Positions 19,322 through 28,386 of a stretch of 64,000 nucleotides of DNA are shown one piece after another. The stretch covers positions 62,001 through 126,000 of the forward strand of contig JASIRB010000664.1 in NCBI GenBank assembly GCA_030323885.1, given 5' to 3'. The stretch comes from Branchipolynoe longqiensis (lineage: Eukaryota > Annelida > Polychaeta > Phyllodocida > Polynoidae). Made by a program: the position numbers and the translations under genes. How positions within the stretch are numbered: the stretch's first letter is position 1; each line of letters opens with the position of its first letter. The notes beneath the pieces were generated by a model that was not told the DNA's origin, ran no database searches, and saw nothing but the letters and a program-made list of their open reading frames with translations.

Positions 19322-21133
19322 CTACAGACCGGGGAAGAAGGGAAAGGCGTCATGGGTGATGCTGACAGGGAGAAGCCCGAGGCGGGCCACCTCGGCGCGG
19401 GCCGTCGCGTCCCAGGGTCCCGGTAGGTGGGCGCGGCTGAGGGCGTCGGCGAGGAGGAGGTCCGCCCCGGGCTTGTGGACGATCCGGAGCTCGAAGGAAC
19501 CCGTGGCCGCCATCAACCACAGTTCCCGGGCGCAGGTCCCGAGGGTAGCGTCTCGGGCGCGTCCCGACTCGAGCGCGAGGGCGGAGGCCATGTTGTCCGT
19601 GTTCACCGTCACCGTCGCCCCCGCGGCGTCATCCGGGAGGAGGGCGCGGAGGGCGGCTACGAGGTTGACCGCCTCCAGCTCGTGAATCGTCGGGAAGCGC
19701 GCCCGGAAGGCCTCGGAGTACCCTCGGGCGTAGTAGTGGGTGGGGGAGAAGGCCCCGCCCCCGGTGAGGCAGGAGTCACACTCTATCACCCACTGACGGC
19801 CTGCGGGAGCCCGGAGAAGGTGAAGGCCGTTGGAGATGCGGCCGTAGGCGGCAAACCACTTCAGGTCCCGGAGGGCGTCGTCGGCGAGGGTGAGGGCGGA
19901 GGCCCCGGAGCAGCTGCGCAGCGCCCCGAGGAGCCGGCACATGAACTTCCGGCCGGGGAGCACGCAGCTACTCACGTGGTTGAGGCGACCGAGGAGACTC
20001 TGAAGCTCCTGCTTCCCGAGGGTGGGGCGGGCGACGCGGGCGTCGCAGTCGTCGACGAGGGCCTGGATCTTTTCAGGGGCGACCCGGATGGTCATGGCCT
20101 CGCTGTCGAGGGCGAACCCGAGCCAAACGAGGCGGACAGCGGGGGGGTGACACTTTCCGGGTGCCACGTCGAGGCCGAGGGCTGTGGTGAGGGCGAGGAA
20201 GGCATCAAAGGCCTTGCAGGCCTTCAGGTAGGAGCCCTCGCACCCGACGAAGTCGTCGACGTAGACGAGGGTGTGAAAACCCTCTCGCCGAAGGATCCAG
20301 GCCACCGCCGAGGTGACGCGGGCGCAGGCCGCGCCCGAGGAGCGGCATCCGAAGGGGAGGGCAAGGTCAATGTAGGTCCCCCCGTCGAGGGAGATGCCGA
20401 AGAGAGGGCAGGAGAGGGGGTCGGCGCGGAGCTGACGGTAAGCCCGGGATATGTCCGCCGACCAGACGTAGGCTCCGGTACCCTCGGACACTAGGCGGCG
20501 GCCAACGTCGGCGACGGACGGGAGGGTGTAGGCGTGAGGTTCCCCGAGGTACTCGCGCCGGGGGATGCCAGAGTTCACGCTGGCGCCTCGGGGATAGGAC
20601 AGGTCGACGATGACCCGCCTCTTGCCCGAGTCGGACTTGGGGCGGGTCATCATCGGGGAGACCTGCGTCCAGGGAGAGAAGGGAGGGACGTGGAAAGGGC
20701 CGATGAGGGCGCCGAGGGCGAGCTCAGTTTTAACAAAGGCCTGGATGTGGGGGAGGAACTCCGGGGGCTCTCGGTGGTTGGAAAATGTGGGCCGAGGGAG
20801 GGTCGGGGCGGAGTAGTTGGCGGGGAAACCGAACTCGAGGAGGTCGAGGACGGCCTGGTCGGGGTAGTCCTGGAGGCGGGAGCGCCAGGCAGGGATGTGG
20901 AGGCCTGAGGGAAGGGGGATGCGGGCGGCCAAAAAATTAGGTAGGCCCGCTTCCCGGAGGGCGGTGTAGGTGTGGAGGAAGGTGGGGTAGCGGTCCCAGG
21001 CCTCGCCGGAGGGGTGGGGCCAGGAGGCGAGGATGGTGGGACGGTAGTGGTGGGGGGGTGGGGCCGCAGGAGGGGGCGGCGGGGAGGGTGGCCTGGAGGT
21101 CGGGGTCGATGACGTCGACGGTGGGCTCGTCAA
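19322..21133 (-). CDS. Reverse transcriptase / RNase H of GC-rich DIRS element (603 aa)
   Basis: After a Pro/Ser-rich lead-in, the RT starts near residue 130 (PFSPWTQVSPMMTRPKSDSG). It continues through ISRAYRQLR, IDLALPFGCRSSG and the catalytic VYVDDF near residue 290. RNase H has IECDS near residue 451, LEAVNLVAAL, NTDNMAS and DALSRAHLPG near the end. Length and order match residues about 600-1184 of the DIRS polyprotein at 4818-8372, there fused to Gag. The listed first codon is within the linker, and the biological protein is probably translated as Gag-RT. The frame is intact through all RT and RNase H motifs. Confidence 0.9.
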   Translation of the reverse strand: MTSPPSTSSTPTSRPPSPPPPPAAPPPHHYRPTILASWPHPSGEAWDRYPTFLHTYTALREAGLPNFLAARIPLPSGLHIPAWRSRLQDYPDQAVLDLLEFGFPANYSAPTLPRPTFSNHREPPEFLPHIQAFVKTELALGALIGPFHVPPFSPWTQVSPMMTRPKSDSGKRRVIVDLSYPRGASVNSGIPRREYLGEPHAYTLPSVADVGRRLVSEGTGAYVWSADISRAYRQLRADPLSCPLFGISLDGGTYIDLALPFGCRSSGAACARVTSAVAWILRREGFHTLVYVDDFVGCEGSYLKACKAFDAFLALTTALGLDVAPGKCHPPAVRLVWLGFALDSEAMTIRVAPEKIQALVDDCDARVARPTLGKQELQSLLGRLNHVSSCVLPGRKFMCRLLGALRSCSGASALTLADDALRDLKWFAAYGRISNGLHLLRAPAGRQWVIECDSCLTGGGAFSPTHYYARGYSEAFRARFPTIHELEAVNLVAALRALLPDDAAGATVTVNTDNMASALALESGRARDATLGTCARELWLMAATGSFELRIVHKPGADLLLADALSRAHLPGPWDATARAEVARLGLLPVSITHDAFPFFPGL

Positions 21134-21611
21134 GGGAGGGGGGGGGTTGGGCAGGGGGGGTCTGAGGGCGGGGGTCGGGGGAGGAGGTGCGGCGGGGGCG
21201 GGCTAGGGGGGCGGCGAAGTCGTGGGCGGTGGGGGGGGTCGGGGGGCGGGTCGGGGGGGTGAGGGGGCGGGTCAGGGGGGTCTGGGGGGGAGAGGAAGGC
21301 GGTGTCGCCTGGGTCGAGGTTGGCATCTGGGTCGAGGGTGACGGGCGAGTGGCGCCGGGAGGCGGTGGGAGCCTTGCTAAGGGGGCACTGGGGCCGGGTG
21401 GCGGTGGCGGTGGTAGCCTTGCCGAGGGGGCGCTGGGGCCCGAGGGGGGTGAGGTTGCCGATGGGGACGGCGGTGCCGAGGCGGCGGGCAGGCCGCGCCT
21501 CGGGCGACTGGGGGGTGGTATCCGGTGGGCTGGTTACACTGTGGTGGGCGGCTTTATCAGGGTGGTTTGGCCGGTCTGGGGCCTCCGGGCCGGGCTGGAG
21601 GTGCCGGCTTT

Positions 21612-22779
21612 CTAAAAATCCGGCGAGGCGGGCGCGGCTGCCCGTGCGCGCTTTGCCAAGCATGCTTCCTCCGTGTGCTTGGTCAACACCTTGCGCACAT
21701 TAGCGCAGTATGCGCAGGCGTGGCGCTGCCTGGAGGCCCCCTGGCCGTGGACCTCCCCCGGGGCTGCCTGGGTGCAGGAGTTTGGGTCCCGGTTCCAGGC
21801 ATAACAGAGTGGGCCGTGGGTGTCCTTGCTGTAGGCCACGCGGGTGTCGGGGGCGCGGGACTGGGGTCGGGGCCTTGCGGGGTCGAGTGGTCGGGGTTGG
21901 GCGGGCAGCGGAGTGGGCGGGCATGGCGAGGCACTCCAGTCTGAGGAGGTTCAGGGCTACGGGGTCGTGCCACCCGTGGGGGAGGGTACCGTCCGCGATG
22001 GCGGTAAATACCGTCTCAGAATAGTGGCGGACGGTCGTCCACGGGTATATCAGGTTGTCGCGGCAGACTGCTAGGTGGTGGTGGTGGAGTCCCTGGGCGG
22101 AGTGGGCGGGGAAGTCTGGGTGGTCGATGAGGGTGAGGAGGGCGAGGGCATATTCATCCTTCGTCGCCTCCCCCCTCTTCACCGGCTTCCTCTCGGGCCC
22201 TCTCTTCACTAAGTCGGAGGGGAAGATATAGTTAAGTGGAATACCTTGGCGTCTGGTTGAGTGTCGCGCCTCGGCGGATGCCAGGATGTCCCTGACGGCG
22301 TCGGCCGCGGAGGCGGGGCTGTGGCGGGTCTCCTCCTCCTGGTAGGCTGGCGAAGTGAAGGCCGGTGCTTGGGACGAGAGGTGGCGGTACCTCTCGTATT
22401 CCGCGTGTGCGGCCCCAGGGAGGGTCGCCTGAGGCGGCGGCGGGGGCCGGGCCGCGGTGGTGGCAGGCGCCCGAGGTGCGGGGGCGGGCTGGCGTTCCGG
22501 GGCCGGCCGGGGCGCCTCTGGCGCGGGCCGGGTCTCCTTGGTGGCGATGGAGTCGATCCGGGCGTGGAGGTCGGCAGTGGCCTGCCGGTGCTCCAGCTGC
22601 ATGCGCTGGAGGGCTTCCAGCACTGATGAGATCTCGGAGCCCGAGGCGCGGTCCGAGGGCGCCGGGGGGGAGACCGAGACGGACGCCGGTGACTCGTCCC
22701 TCCCGGGCGACGGAGAGGGCCCCGGGGTGCGGGGGGCGGCCCGGGAGCCCTTCCGTCCACGTCCTTTCCCTTGAGGCAT
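21612..22779 (-). pseudogene. Gag-like protein of GC-rich DIRS element, frameshifted before its Cys/His motif
   Basis: The first frame runs 22779-21700 from an ATG (MPQGKGRGRKG). It has a basic N-terminus, a Ser/Pro-rich part, a short coiled coil (LEALQRMQLEHRQATADLHARI, seen in pieces) and a helical Gag region. Near 21840-21900 a frameshift is needed to reach the second frame (21839-21612). That frame carries SKDTHGPLCYAW and the HACAYCANVRKVLTKHTEEAC knuckle (C-x2-C-x9-H-x4-C), equivalent to the knuckle of the 4818-8372 protein. A further Pro-rich linker (21611-21134) connects to the RT frame. Either two mutations or programmed frameshifting would be needed to make Gag-RT. Confidence 0.75.
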
Positions 22780-22830
22780 AGCTGGAGCTGGGGTGAGTCA
22801 GCGATCCGAGGTGTAGAGCCAAAGCAGGAA

Positions 22831-23131
22831 ATGGAGAGAGGCGGAAGACGGCTGGAGGGTGAGTGCCTGAGGGAGGCCGACGGGCGGCCTTATAAGGGAG
22901 GAAGGGGGCGGGACAGCAGGTGAGGTGTGATAGCGGGCGGCCCGGGGGAGGGCGAGAGGTGGCGAGCAGCGGGCGTCGGGTGAGGCGCGAGCGCTGGAAC
23001 AAAGAAGGTGGCGAGGGAGGGGGGGGGGGGTGGCGAGCCGGGGGTCGGCCGAGGTGAGGAGGCAGCGCCGCAGCGGCGGGGGAGGGTCTCTTCCTCTCCT
23101 CGCATCAAGCGTAATGCTTCGCATTACGACC
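22831..23131 (-). repeat. 301-bp terminal direct repeat, 5' copy
   Basis: Same sequence and length as 17804-18104. It contains the ccttataagg motif at 22888-22897, about 110 bases upstream of the gag start, and the terminal hairpin at 23110-23128. It should contain the promoter for the minus-strand transcript. Confidence 0.95.
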
Positions 23132-23490
23132 AATGGCGTGGGCAATGTTTTCGGCGCAACGAGAACCGGAAGTCGTCAGCGGGTCTGCGCGCGCACCCAA
23201 AACGGGCAGCGGACCTATCCGCGAGGGGGCGCCATCAATAAGGGGGCCCAGTTGATGACAGGTCACGGGTGTGTGATGTGTTTGTGGTTGTTTGTGTGTG
23301 TTTGTTAGCGCATGCGTGTGTAGTGTGTATGCGTGGATACTGAGGTGCTATGTCATATCGACTATTGGGAAATTAATTCAATTAAAAAACGGTATGATGT
23401 ATTTATATGCAGGTGTTCTGCATATTGTCTCTAGGGAAAGTATGCCTTCTAATATGGATAGCACGACATTTTTGAAAACGTGTGTATTTT
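23132..23490. other. CpG-rich then AT-rich flank of the GC-rich DIRS element
   Basis: 23132-23230 contains aatggcgtgggcaatg and aaccggaagtcg, a mirrored ETS-like site relative to the left flank. I found no supported gene. The (GT)-rich stretch near 23275-23330 is low complexity. Confidence 0.4.
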
Positions 23491-23498
23491 AATTTGGA

Positions 23499-23553
23499 AT
23501 ATATATATATATTTATATATATATATTTATATATATATATATATATATATATT
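23499..23553. repeat. (TA)n microsatellite
   Basis: Alternating tatata with tttata interruptions. Confidence 0.95.
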
Positions 23554-23555
23554 TT

Positions 23556-23612
23556 ACCTCGGTATACAGCCTCAGGCTAGGGAGAAGGAAGCACGTGAGG
23601 TACCAGCAATTA
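23556..23612 (-). repeat. Terminal fragment of the foldback repeat family (see 31386-31790)
   Basis: cctcggtatacagcctcagg and ctagggagaaggaagcacgt match, inverted, the segments near 31440-31475 and 31680-31712, and less closely 55655-55680. Confidence 0.7.
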
Positions 23613-24282
23613 GCATATACAACTCACGACTGGATTACGTGTCGTTGGGTTGCTCCGGCAAATTTAGTCTACATACAAGCTAATACGCAGTAAGTATCAT
23701 AAAAACTGTGGTTAGCTTAATCATGATGCATTAGAGCATCATTATGGAAAGTTTAGACTTTCTTTGGTCCATTTTGGACGAGTTATTTGGTTATAAAAAA
23801 CCAAGGATAGAATTCCTTCTCGAAGGATTGAAACCGATCATTAGCGGTTCTGTCAACACCCGAGTCACCGTGTGATTATGGGTAGAGATGTGGGCTCTGC
23901 CTCGTCTCCTGTGGAAATTCTCTCGTACTCTAATAGAGAGTAATGTTGGAGATGCTCCTGGGTTTCTTTTATAGACTCCCCACAAACTTTTTCAGGCGTT
24001 TCTCCGAGTTTCGTAGCATTTTCTCCAACTTGTTGACGTAGTAGTCACAGGTGGGAGAAGTGTGCGGAACAGAGGGATGGGCGGGCCGATACACTGGTCC
24101 CGACCCTGCGTAAGGTTTGGGCTTGACCCACAACCCACGCACAAATTTAGCTTATTACGCCTGTGTTATAACGGTATAAACACGTTCTCTAACACCACTA
24201 GATGTCCAAATGAGTTTGAAACAACCATATTGTGACATATATATATACCGGGACTGACCAAAAATCTTTGTTTCAGTTCCCG

Positions 24283-25170
24283 ATGGCCACGAAGCGGAGT
24301 AAGCGCGGTGCAGCAGCAGCCGAGGGGCGTGTTCCGAGTGGATTGGACGAGGAGTACGACTCCTCACCCGTGTTGTCGGCAGGGCCTTCGACACAGCCCG
24401 GGGCGCATATTCTCTCCGAGGAGGACATAGTGCCTGACGGCGCCGCGGCTCAAAATTGGGAGACGCGGTTTGCGGCGATGGAGAGTCATATTATGGCTCT
24501 CAAACCACCGGTGTCTCGTAAACGGCGAATGCCGAGTGTCCAAGAGGAGTCTTCATTTGAGGATTTCTCGGAGACAGACTCAGCGATGGAGCTTAAGGCT
24601 CCTCCTCCTTCTCCTAAACGGAGGAAGAAGAAGAAACATATCGTTTCTTCTGGTGATGATTTCACCAAGGAACGGGGGAAGACTGGACTTCGCAAAAAGC
24701 GGAAGACCAAGTCCAAGAAGAAGAAGAAGAGGAAAGATTCTTCTTCTTCCGATTCTTCCACAGATTCCACTTCCACGGAATCGGACTCAGACACACAATA
24801 TGAAGGTGTCTATGCTGCCATTGGTGGCAAAGTGGCTAAGAAAGTGGAGAAGCCAAAGGCTAAGCGTGTGAAAACCACTACGCTTATGCGCGAGAACATT
24901 AATGGCCATTTCCGCACGTTTAAACCGGCGGAGATTATTTCCAAGTTAGGAGATGAGTTAACAGGCATTAAAGGTGTTCCCAACTCCATCATTAAGGAGA
25001 TGGATCGAGATGTCAATATGACGGATGACCGTAAGAGATTTGAGGGTGTGTTGCACACAGTGCATAAGGCGGTGCTTGGTACCCTAACAGCTATTGCTCC
25101 TGTGGCAAATAGAATGCAAAGAGAAAATAAGTTCTCTTACAGTGTCGATAACAGAACAAAAACTAATTAA
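24283..25170 (+). pseudogene. Gag-like protein of DIRS1-like element
   Basis: The start is taken at the ATG in cgatggccacgaagcgg rather than the upstream alternative, because ttgtttcag just before it looks like leader. It is a highly charged protein: acidic/serine-rich runs, a poly-Lys/Arg block (KKRKTKSKKKKKRK) followed by a Ser/Asp/Thr-rich stretch, then a conserved-looking helical C-terminal region (RTFKPAEIISKLGDELT ... RRF-type). A frameshift near the end is needed to continue into FMNTATQLIKLPKPKIRQV (25174-25250), which links to the RT region in complete elements. The function (particle or RNA binding) is by analogy with DIRS ORF1. Confidence 0.7.
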
Positions 25171-25299
25171 GTTTATGAATACAGCGACCCAGCTTATTAA
25201 GTTACCAAAACCTAAAATTAGACAGGTCGCAAGGTCCCTTATCTGGGATAAATGAAACTCGTTATGCACCACGACTATTCGTAATACGGGAAGGCCCAT

Positions 25300-26241
25300 A
25301 TTAAATCTCTAGAAATAGATAAAAATTTAGCGTTAACACGAACTAAAGGGAATTTTGAGCGAAAGATGTTTATTTCGCAAGAAGGGCTACAGGATATTGC
25401 ATGGTGGATGCAACACATAGCAAGTTCACCAAATCCAATCCGCATGGCGGAACCTAATATGGTAATTACTACTGATGCTTCGTTAGAAGGTTGGGGAGCT
25501 CATCGAGATGGGGTCACAACAGGAGGTAGATGGCTTGATGATGAAAAATCAGACCATATTAATGCGCTAGAATTGCGTGCTATTTATCTGGGCTTATGTA
25601 GTTTAGTAAAGATACATAAATCACAAGTTAGAATACTAACTGATAATACTACTGCCATGGCATATATTCGTAACATGGGTGGAACCAAATCAAAGCCTTG
25701 CAATCAGTTGTCTAAACTGATTTGGAACTGGGCACAGGCTCAACAAGTCTGGCTGACTGTAGCGCATATTCCAGGGTCACAAAATACACTTGCAGACCAT
25801 AAAAGTAGAAATTTCCATGACCATTTAGAATGGTCTCTCTCTACACCTTTGTTTAACTTCATTTGTGAAAAATGGGGTACACCTAAAGTTGACTTGTTTG
25901 CATCACGAAATAATAACAAATTACCTTGTTATGTTTCTTGGCATCCTGAACCGGAGGCTTGGAAAGTAGATGCATTTGCTATTACCTGGGAAAATAATTA
26001 TTTTTATATTTTCCCACCGTTTAGCATTATCAGCCGAGTTGTCAGGAAAATCGGTTTGGAAAGGACACATGCTATACTGGTGGTGCCCGATTGGGACACG
26101 CAACCTTGGCTGCCAGCAGTTTCACAACTGGCAAAAGAACATATACGATTCCCAAGAAAACTCGGGAATCTGACACACCACGGACCGCTAGTGGTTCACG
26201 GCGACGTGTCAACGACGCCCCTATTGGCATTCCTTTTCTAA
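25300..26241 (+). pseudogene. RNase H region of a DIRS1-type Pol lacking its RT
   Basis: The frame from about 25290 (IKSLEIDKNLALTRTKGNF) runs through TTDASLEGWGAH (first RNase H aspartate), INALELRAIYLGL (glutamate), LTDNTTAMAYI (second aspartate) and LADHKSR. A C-terminal extension follows, with WGTPKVDLFASRNNNKLP and a VVPDWDTQPWLP block, typical of DIRS1-group Pol proteins. No RT palm motifs precede it. The last 50 codons overlap the YR frame in another phase, the usual DIRS1 arrangement. Confidence 0.88.
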
Positions 26242-27200
26242 GGAAACAGCTGCAGCAATTTGGATTGGACAAAATTACTGAGAATAGGATAGTATCTGAT
26301 GCCTGGAGGCCAGGAACTGTCAAAATGTACACATCCTATTTAAAGAAATGGGGTGTACATTGTTTGTTAATGAAAGTCAAGCCAACAAATCCAACAATTT
26401 CACAAGTAGCTCGTTTTCTTCGTTCTCTAGAGGATGAAGGACTATCCTTTGGGTCGATCAATGCGGCAAGATGTGCGTTATCAATCATATTACCTAGAAT
26501 TGATGGCGAAACAGTTGGAAAACATTATGTTCTTTGTTATCTACTTCGTTCAATTTATCAAAGGAATCCTCCAAAACCAAAGTATAGTCGGTTTTGGGAT
26601 GTGTCTATAGTATTTAAGTTGTTTCAGGCTTGGCCTCACAACTCGTGGTTAGATATAAAACAATTAGGTTTTAAGGTCGCGGTCCTGTTATTATTAGTAA
26701 CTGGACACAGAGGACAGACGATTGTTGCTTTATCCTTAACTGGATTAGAAATAGACAAGAAACAAGCTACGTTTGATTTAGCACAATTGCTCAAATCGAA
26801 CACGTTAGGTGACCCTTTATCTACGGTTCACTTAGACTGCTTTCCGAATGATCGGAAATTATGTGTTGTGTCAGCCATACGGGCTTATATATCTAAGACA
26901 AAGGATTTACGTGCATCACAACAACTATTAGTGAGCTTTATAAAGCCACATAAGGCAATTTCACGAGACACCCTTGCCAGATGGACAATTACGGTGTTGA
27001 AATTGGCTGGAGTGGATACGGGCAAATACTCTTCCCACTCAACTAGAGGTGCCATGGTCTCCAAGGCACGGTTGCTAGGTATTTCTGTGAAAAGAATACT
27101 AGCGCATGCAGGCTGGAAGACGGCTAAGTCGTTTGCAAAACATTACAACAAGCGACTAGAAAAGCCTACCGGCATTGCAAAGCACCTGCTCGCCAACTAA
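26091..27200 (+). CDS. Tyrosine recombinase of DIRS1-like element (369 aa)
   Basis: The N-terminal domain (about residues 60-150) contains WRPGTVKMYTSYLKKW. The catalytic domain has LLLVTGHRGQTI (first arginine), KPHKAISRDTLARWT, YSSHSTRGAM (H-x-x-R; 27037-27056), ILAHAGW and AKHYNKR with the likely nucleophilic tyrosine (27140-27157). All core positions are present and the frame is intact, so this is potentially a working recombinase even though the element has no RT. The start is uncertain: the frame is open through the overlap with RNase H, and the listed start may be too early. Confidence 0.88.
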   Translation: MGHATLAASSFTTGKRTYTIPKKTRESDTPRTASGSRRRVNDAPIGIPFLRKQLQQFGLDKITENRIVSDAWRPGTVKMYTSYLKKWGVHCLLMKVKPTNPTISQVARFLRSLEDEGLSFGSINAARCALSIILPRIDGETVGKHYVLCYLLRSIYQRNPPKPKYSRFWDVSIVFKLFQAWPHNSWLDIKQLGFKVAVLLLLVTGHRGQTIVALSLTGLEIDKKQATFDLAQLLKSNTLGDPLSTVHLDCFPNDRKLCVVSAIRAYISKTKDLRASQQLLVSFIKPHKAISRDTLARWTITVLKLAGVDTGKYSSHSTRGAMVSKARLLGISVKRILAHAGWKTAKSFAKHYNKRLEKPTGIAKHLLAN

Positions 27201-27233
27201 CAAGAATAGGTGAGAACAAAAACATTGAATATT

Positions 27234-27572
27234 GTCATGGGGGTGATGAAAATGGGAAATACTGCGCCTAGAGCGGGACTCGAACCCGCATCTCTTTGCA
27301 TTCCGGGCCAGTGTGCTAACCATTACACCACCTAGGCTCCCTGATATCAACAAACTACCCACGCCTACCTGTCTATGCGGCTCCTTGCCTGAGAGGTCAG
27401 TGCAGACCACTACACTCGTCCCCCTGGAATTGTAAGTCTTTTAATACTTACAATTACATACATACAGGCAATGCACTTACATACATACACAAGGAAGGTT
27501 CAACAGCTATACAGCGCGTAGCTTGTACAGGATCATGGTCATGGCAACCAGTGTCATGGGGGTGATGAAAAT
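27234..27572 (-). mobile_element. SINE-C unit, left copy (tRNA-derived, permuted 319-bp monomer)
   Basis: A 319-bp monomer bounded at both ends by gtcatgggggtgatgaaaat (27234 and 27553). On the minus strand the tRNA-like head (tggtgtaatggttagcac with B box gggttcgagtcccgc, about 27270-27338) follows a tail ending in gatatcaggg. The copy therefore spans a head-to-tail junction. The third copy at 58725-59035 shows the head-to-tail order of a single unit. Confidence 0.8.
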
Positions 27573-27601
27573 CGCCGTGGGGGAGTTCAGCTGTCCGTTC
27601 T

Positions 27602-28378
27602 GTGGGGACGGGAGCTGGACGTGCAGGTCCCCGTGATCCCTGTTATAGGGAGAGTTCCCCGACTTTGGAGACAGGGTTCGTAGCCGATGACTCGTTGACG
27701 TTCGCGTTGGAGCATGATTTGGTTATGGGTCGTACGGTTCCTGGGTCGCAGTCGGAGGTGGAGCGTCAAGAGGGGATGCGCATCCGCCGACTGCGAGCTT
27801 GGAAGCGGGTCCAGTTTGATCGGATGGCAGAGGAGAGGCGGTCGTTGGATGAGTTGAGAGTCTCCAATGCTGCCGCTTTCGCGCGCGAATTAGCGGAGCT
27901 AAGCGCGGCGCGGCGTGTTTCCGCTGAAGAGGTGAGATCCAATCGGGTGTTGGTAGATGAGCAGCAAGCTGCGTTTACTAAACAGACGGAGGACTTATCT
28001 ATGCGGGAGGCGCTGAGTGGGCATTTACAAGGGGAGAATCAGAGATGTGAACGGTTGCTAGCTGCCGAGAGGTGTAGCATTAATTCTGCTCTGGGGGTTC
28101 TTGTAAGTGAGCGCGCAGCTTTTCAGGCTGAGAAACTGGCGTTTCAACGCAGTTTGGAGCTTGGAGAGAGTAATGTGGGGGTAACTGAGTCTACACGGTT
28201 AGATAACTACGAGACGCAGTTGCCAGTGCATACTGCGCGCACCCGGTTTCCGCGGGTGGCTCACCACGTTCACCGGCGCCCTCTAAGGGGGGCGGCGGGG
28301 GAGGTGGGGGTCCTAGGGAGCCGGAGCCCTACAGTGAAGGTGGTACCTCTAAGGGGGGGGCGTCTGGGCAACATCTGA
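27602..28378 (+). pseudogene. Gag N-terminal coiled-coil region, Gypsy-like element
   Basis: The 258-codon frame is dominated by a long Arg/Glu/Ala-rich coiled coil (residues about 60-190; for example RRLRAWKRVQFDRMAEERRS, FQAEKLAFQRSLELGES). The first codon is not a reliable start, as the frame simply opens here. It stops at 28376-28378 while the capsid-like frame resumes in another phase at about 28387. A frameshift in a G-rich stretch (about 28290-28365) is the simplest explanation. Confidence 0.6.
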
Positions 28379-28386
28379 GAGGTGTT

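Larger units (their letters stand above)
17804..23131 (-). mobile_element. GC-rich DIRS-type retrotransposon with 301-bp terminal direct repeats
   Basis: The minus strand, read from 23131, gives: direct repeat, Gag (22779 to about 21612), RT/RNase H (21133-19322), YR (about 19330-18327), a 222-bp spacer and a second direct repeat. The two repeats (17804-18104 and 22831-23131) are both 301 bp and almost identical. Each ends in the hairpin CGTAATGC-TTC-GCATTACG. AATGGCG abuts both outer edges (17803-17809 and 23132-23138), consistent with strand exchange at a short core or with a target duplication. Direct rather than inverted repeats point to the PAT/Ngaro side of the DIRS group, but I found no second (B) repeat pair. 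Base composition is far more GC-rich than the surroundings. Confidence 0.85.
24283..27200 (+). mobile_element. DIRS1-like retrotransposon with internal RT deletion
   Basis: Gag-like frame (24283-25170), then a junction near 25255-25300, the RNase H frame (25366-26241) and the YR frame (26091-27200), all on the plus strand. The whole RT catalytic region, roughly 350-400 codons in complete relatives, is absent. The text passes from a Gag/linker segment (LPKPKIRQVARSLIW) directly into the pre-RNase H connection (HIKSLEIDKNLALT). No terminal repeats were identified on either side, and the right flank at 27234 is already SINE-C. Confidence 0.85.

Noticed and set aside
19427..20908. Long plus-strand frames (up to 355 codons) through the GC-rich RT gene
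   Set aside because: They are antisense to a clear RT/RNase H with all catalytic motifs. High GC content removes stop codons on the opposite strand.
23132..23232. Short plus-strand frame from ATGGCGTGGGCAATG after the GC-rich DIRS element
   Set aside because: About 30 codons, GC-rich, no motif. The ATG overlaps the shared insertion-site bases, so it is more likely flank sequence than a host exon.
27260..27345. tRNA-like sequence on the minus strand (Gln/Glu-like A and B boxes)
   Set aside because: The anticodon stem does not pair well, and it is part of the repeated SINE-C unit at three loci.
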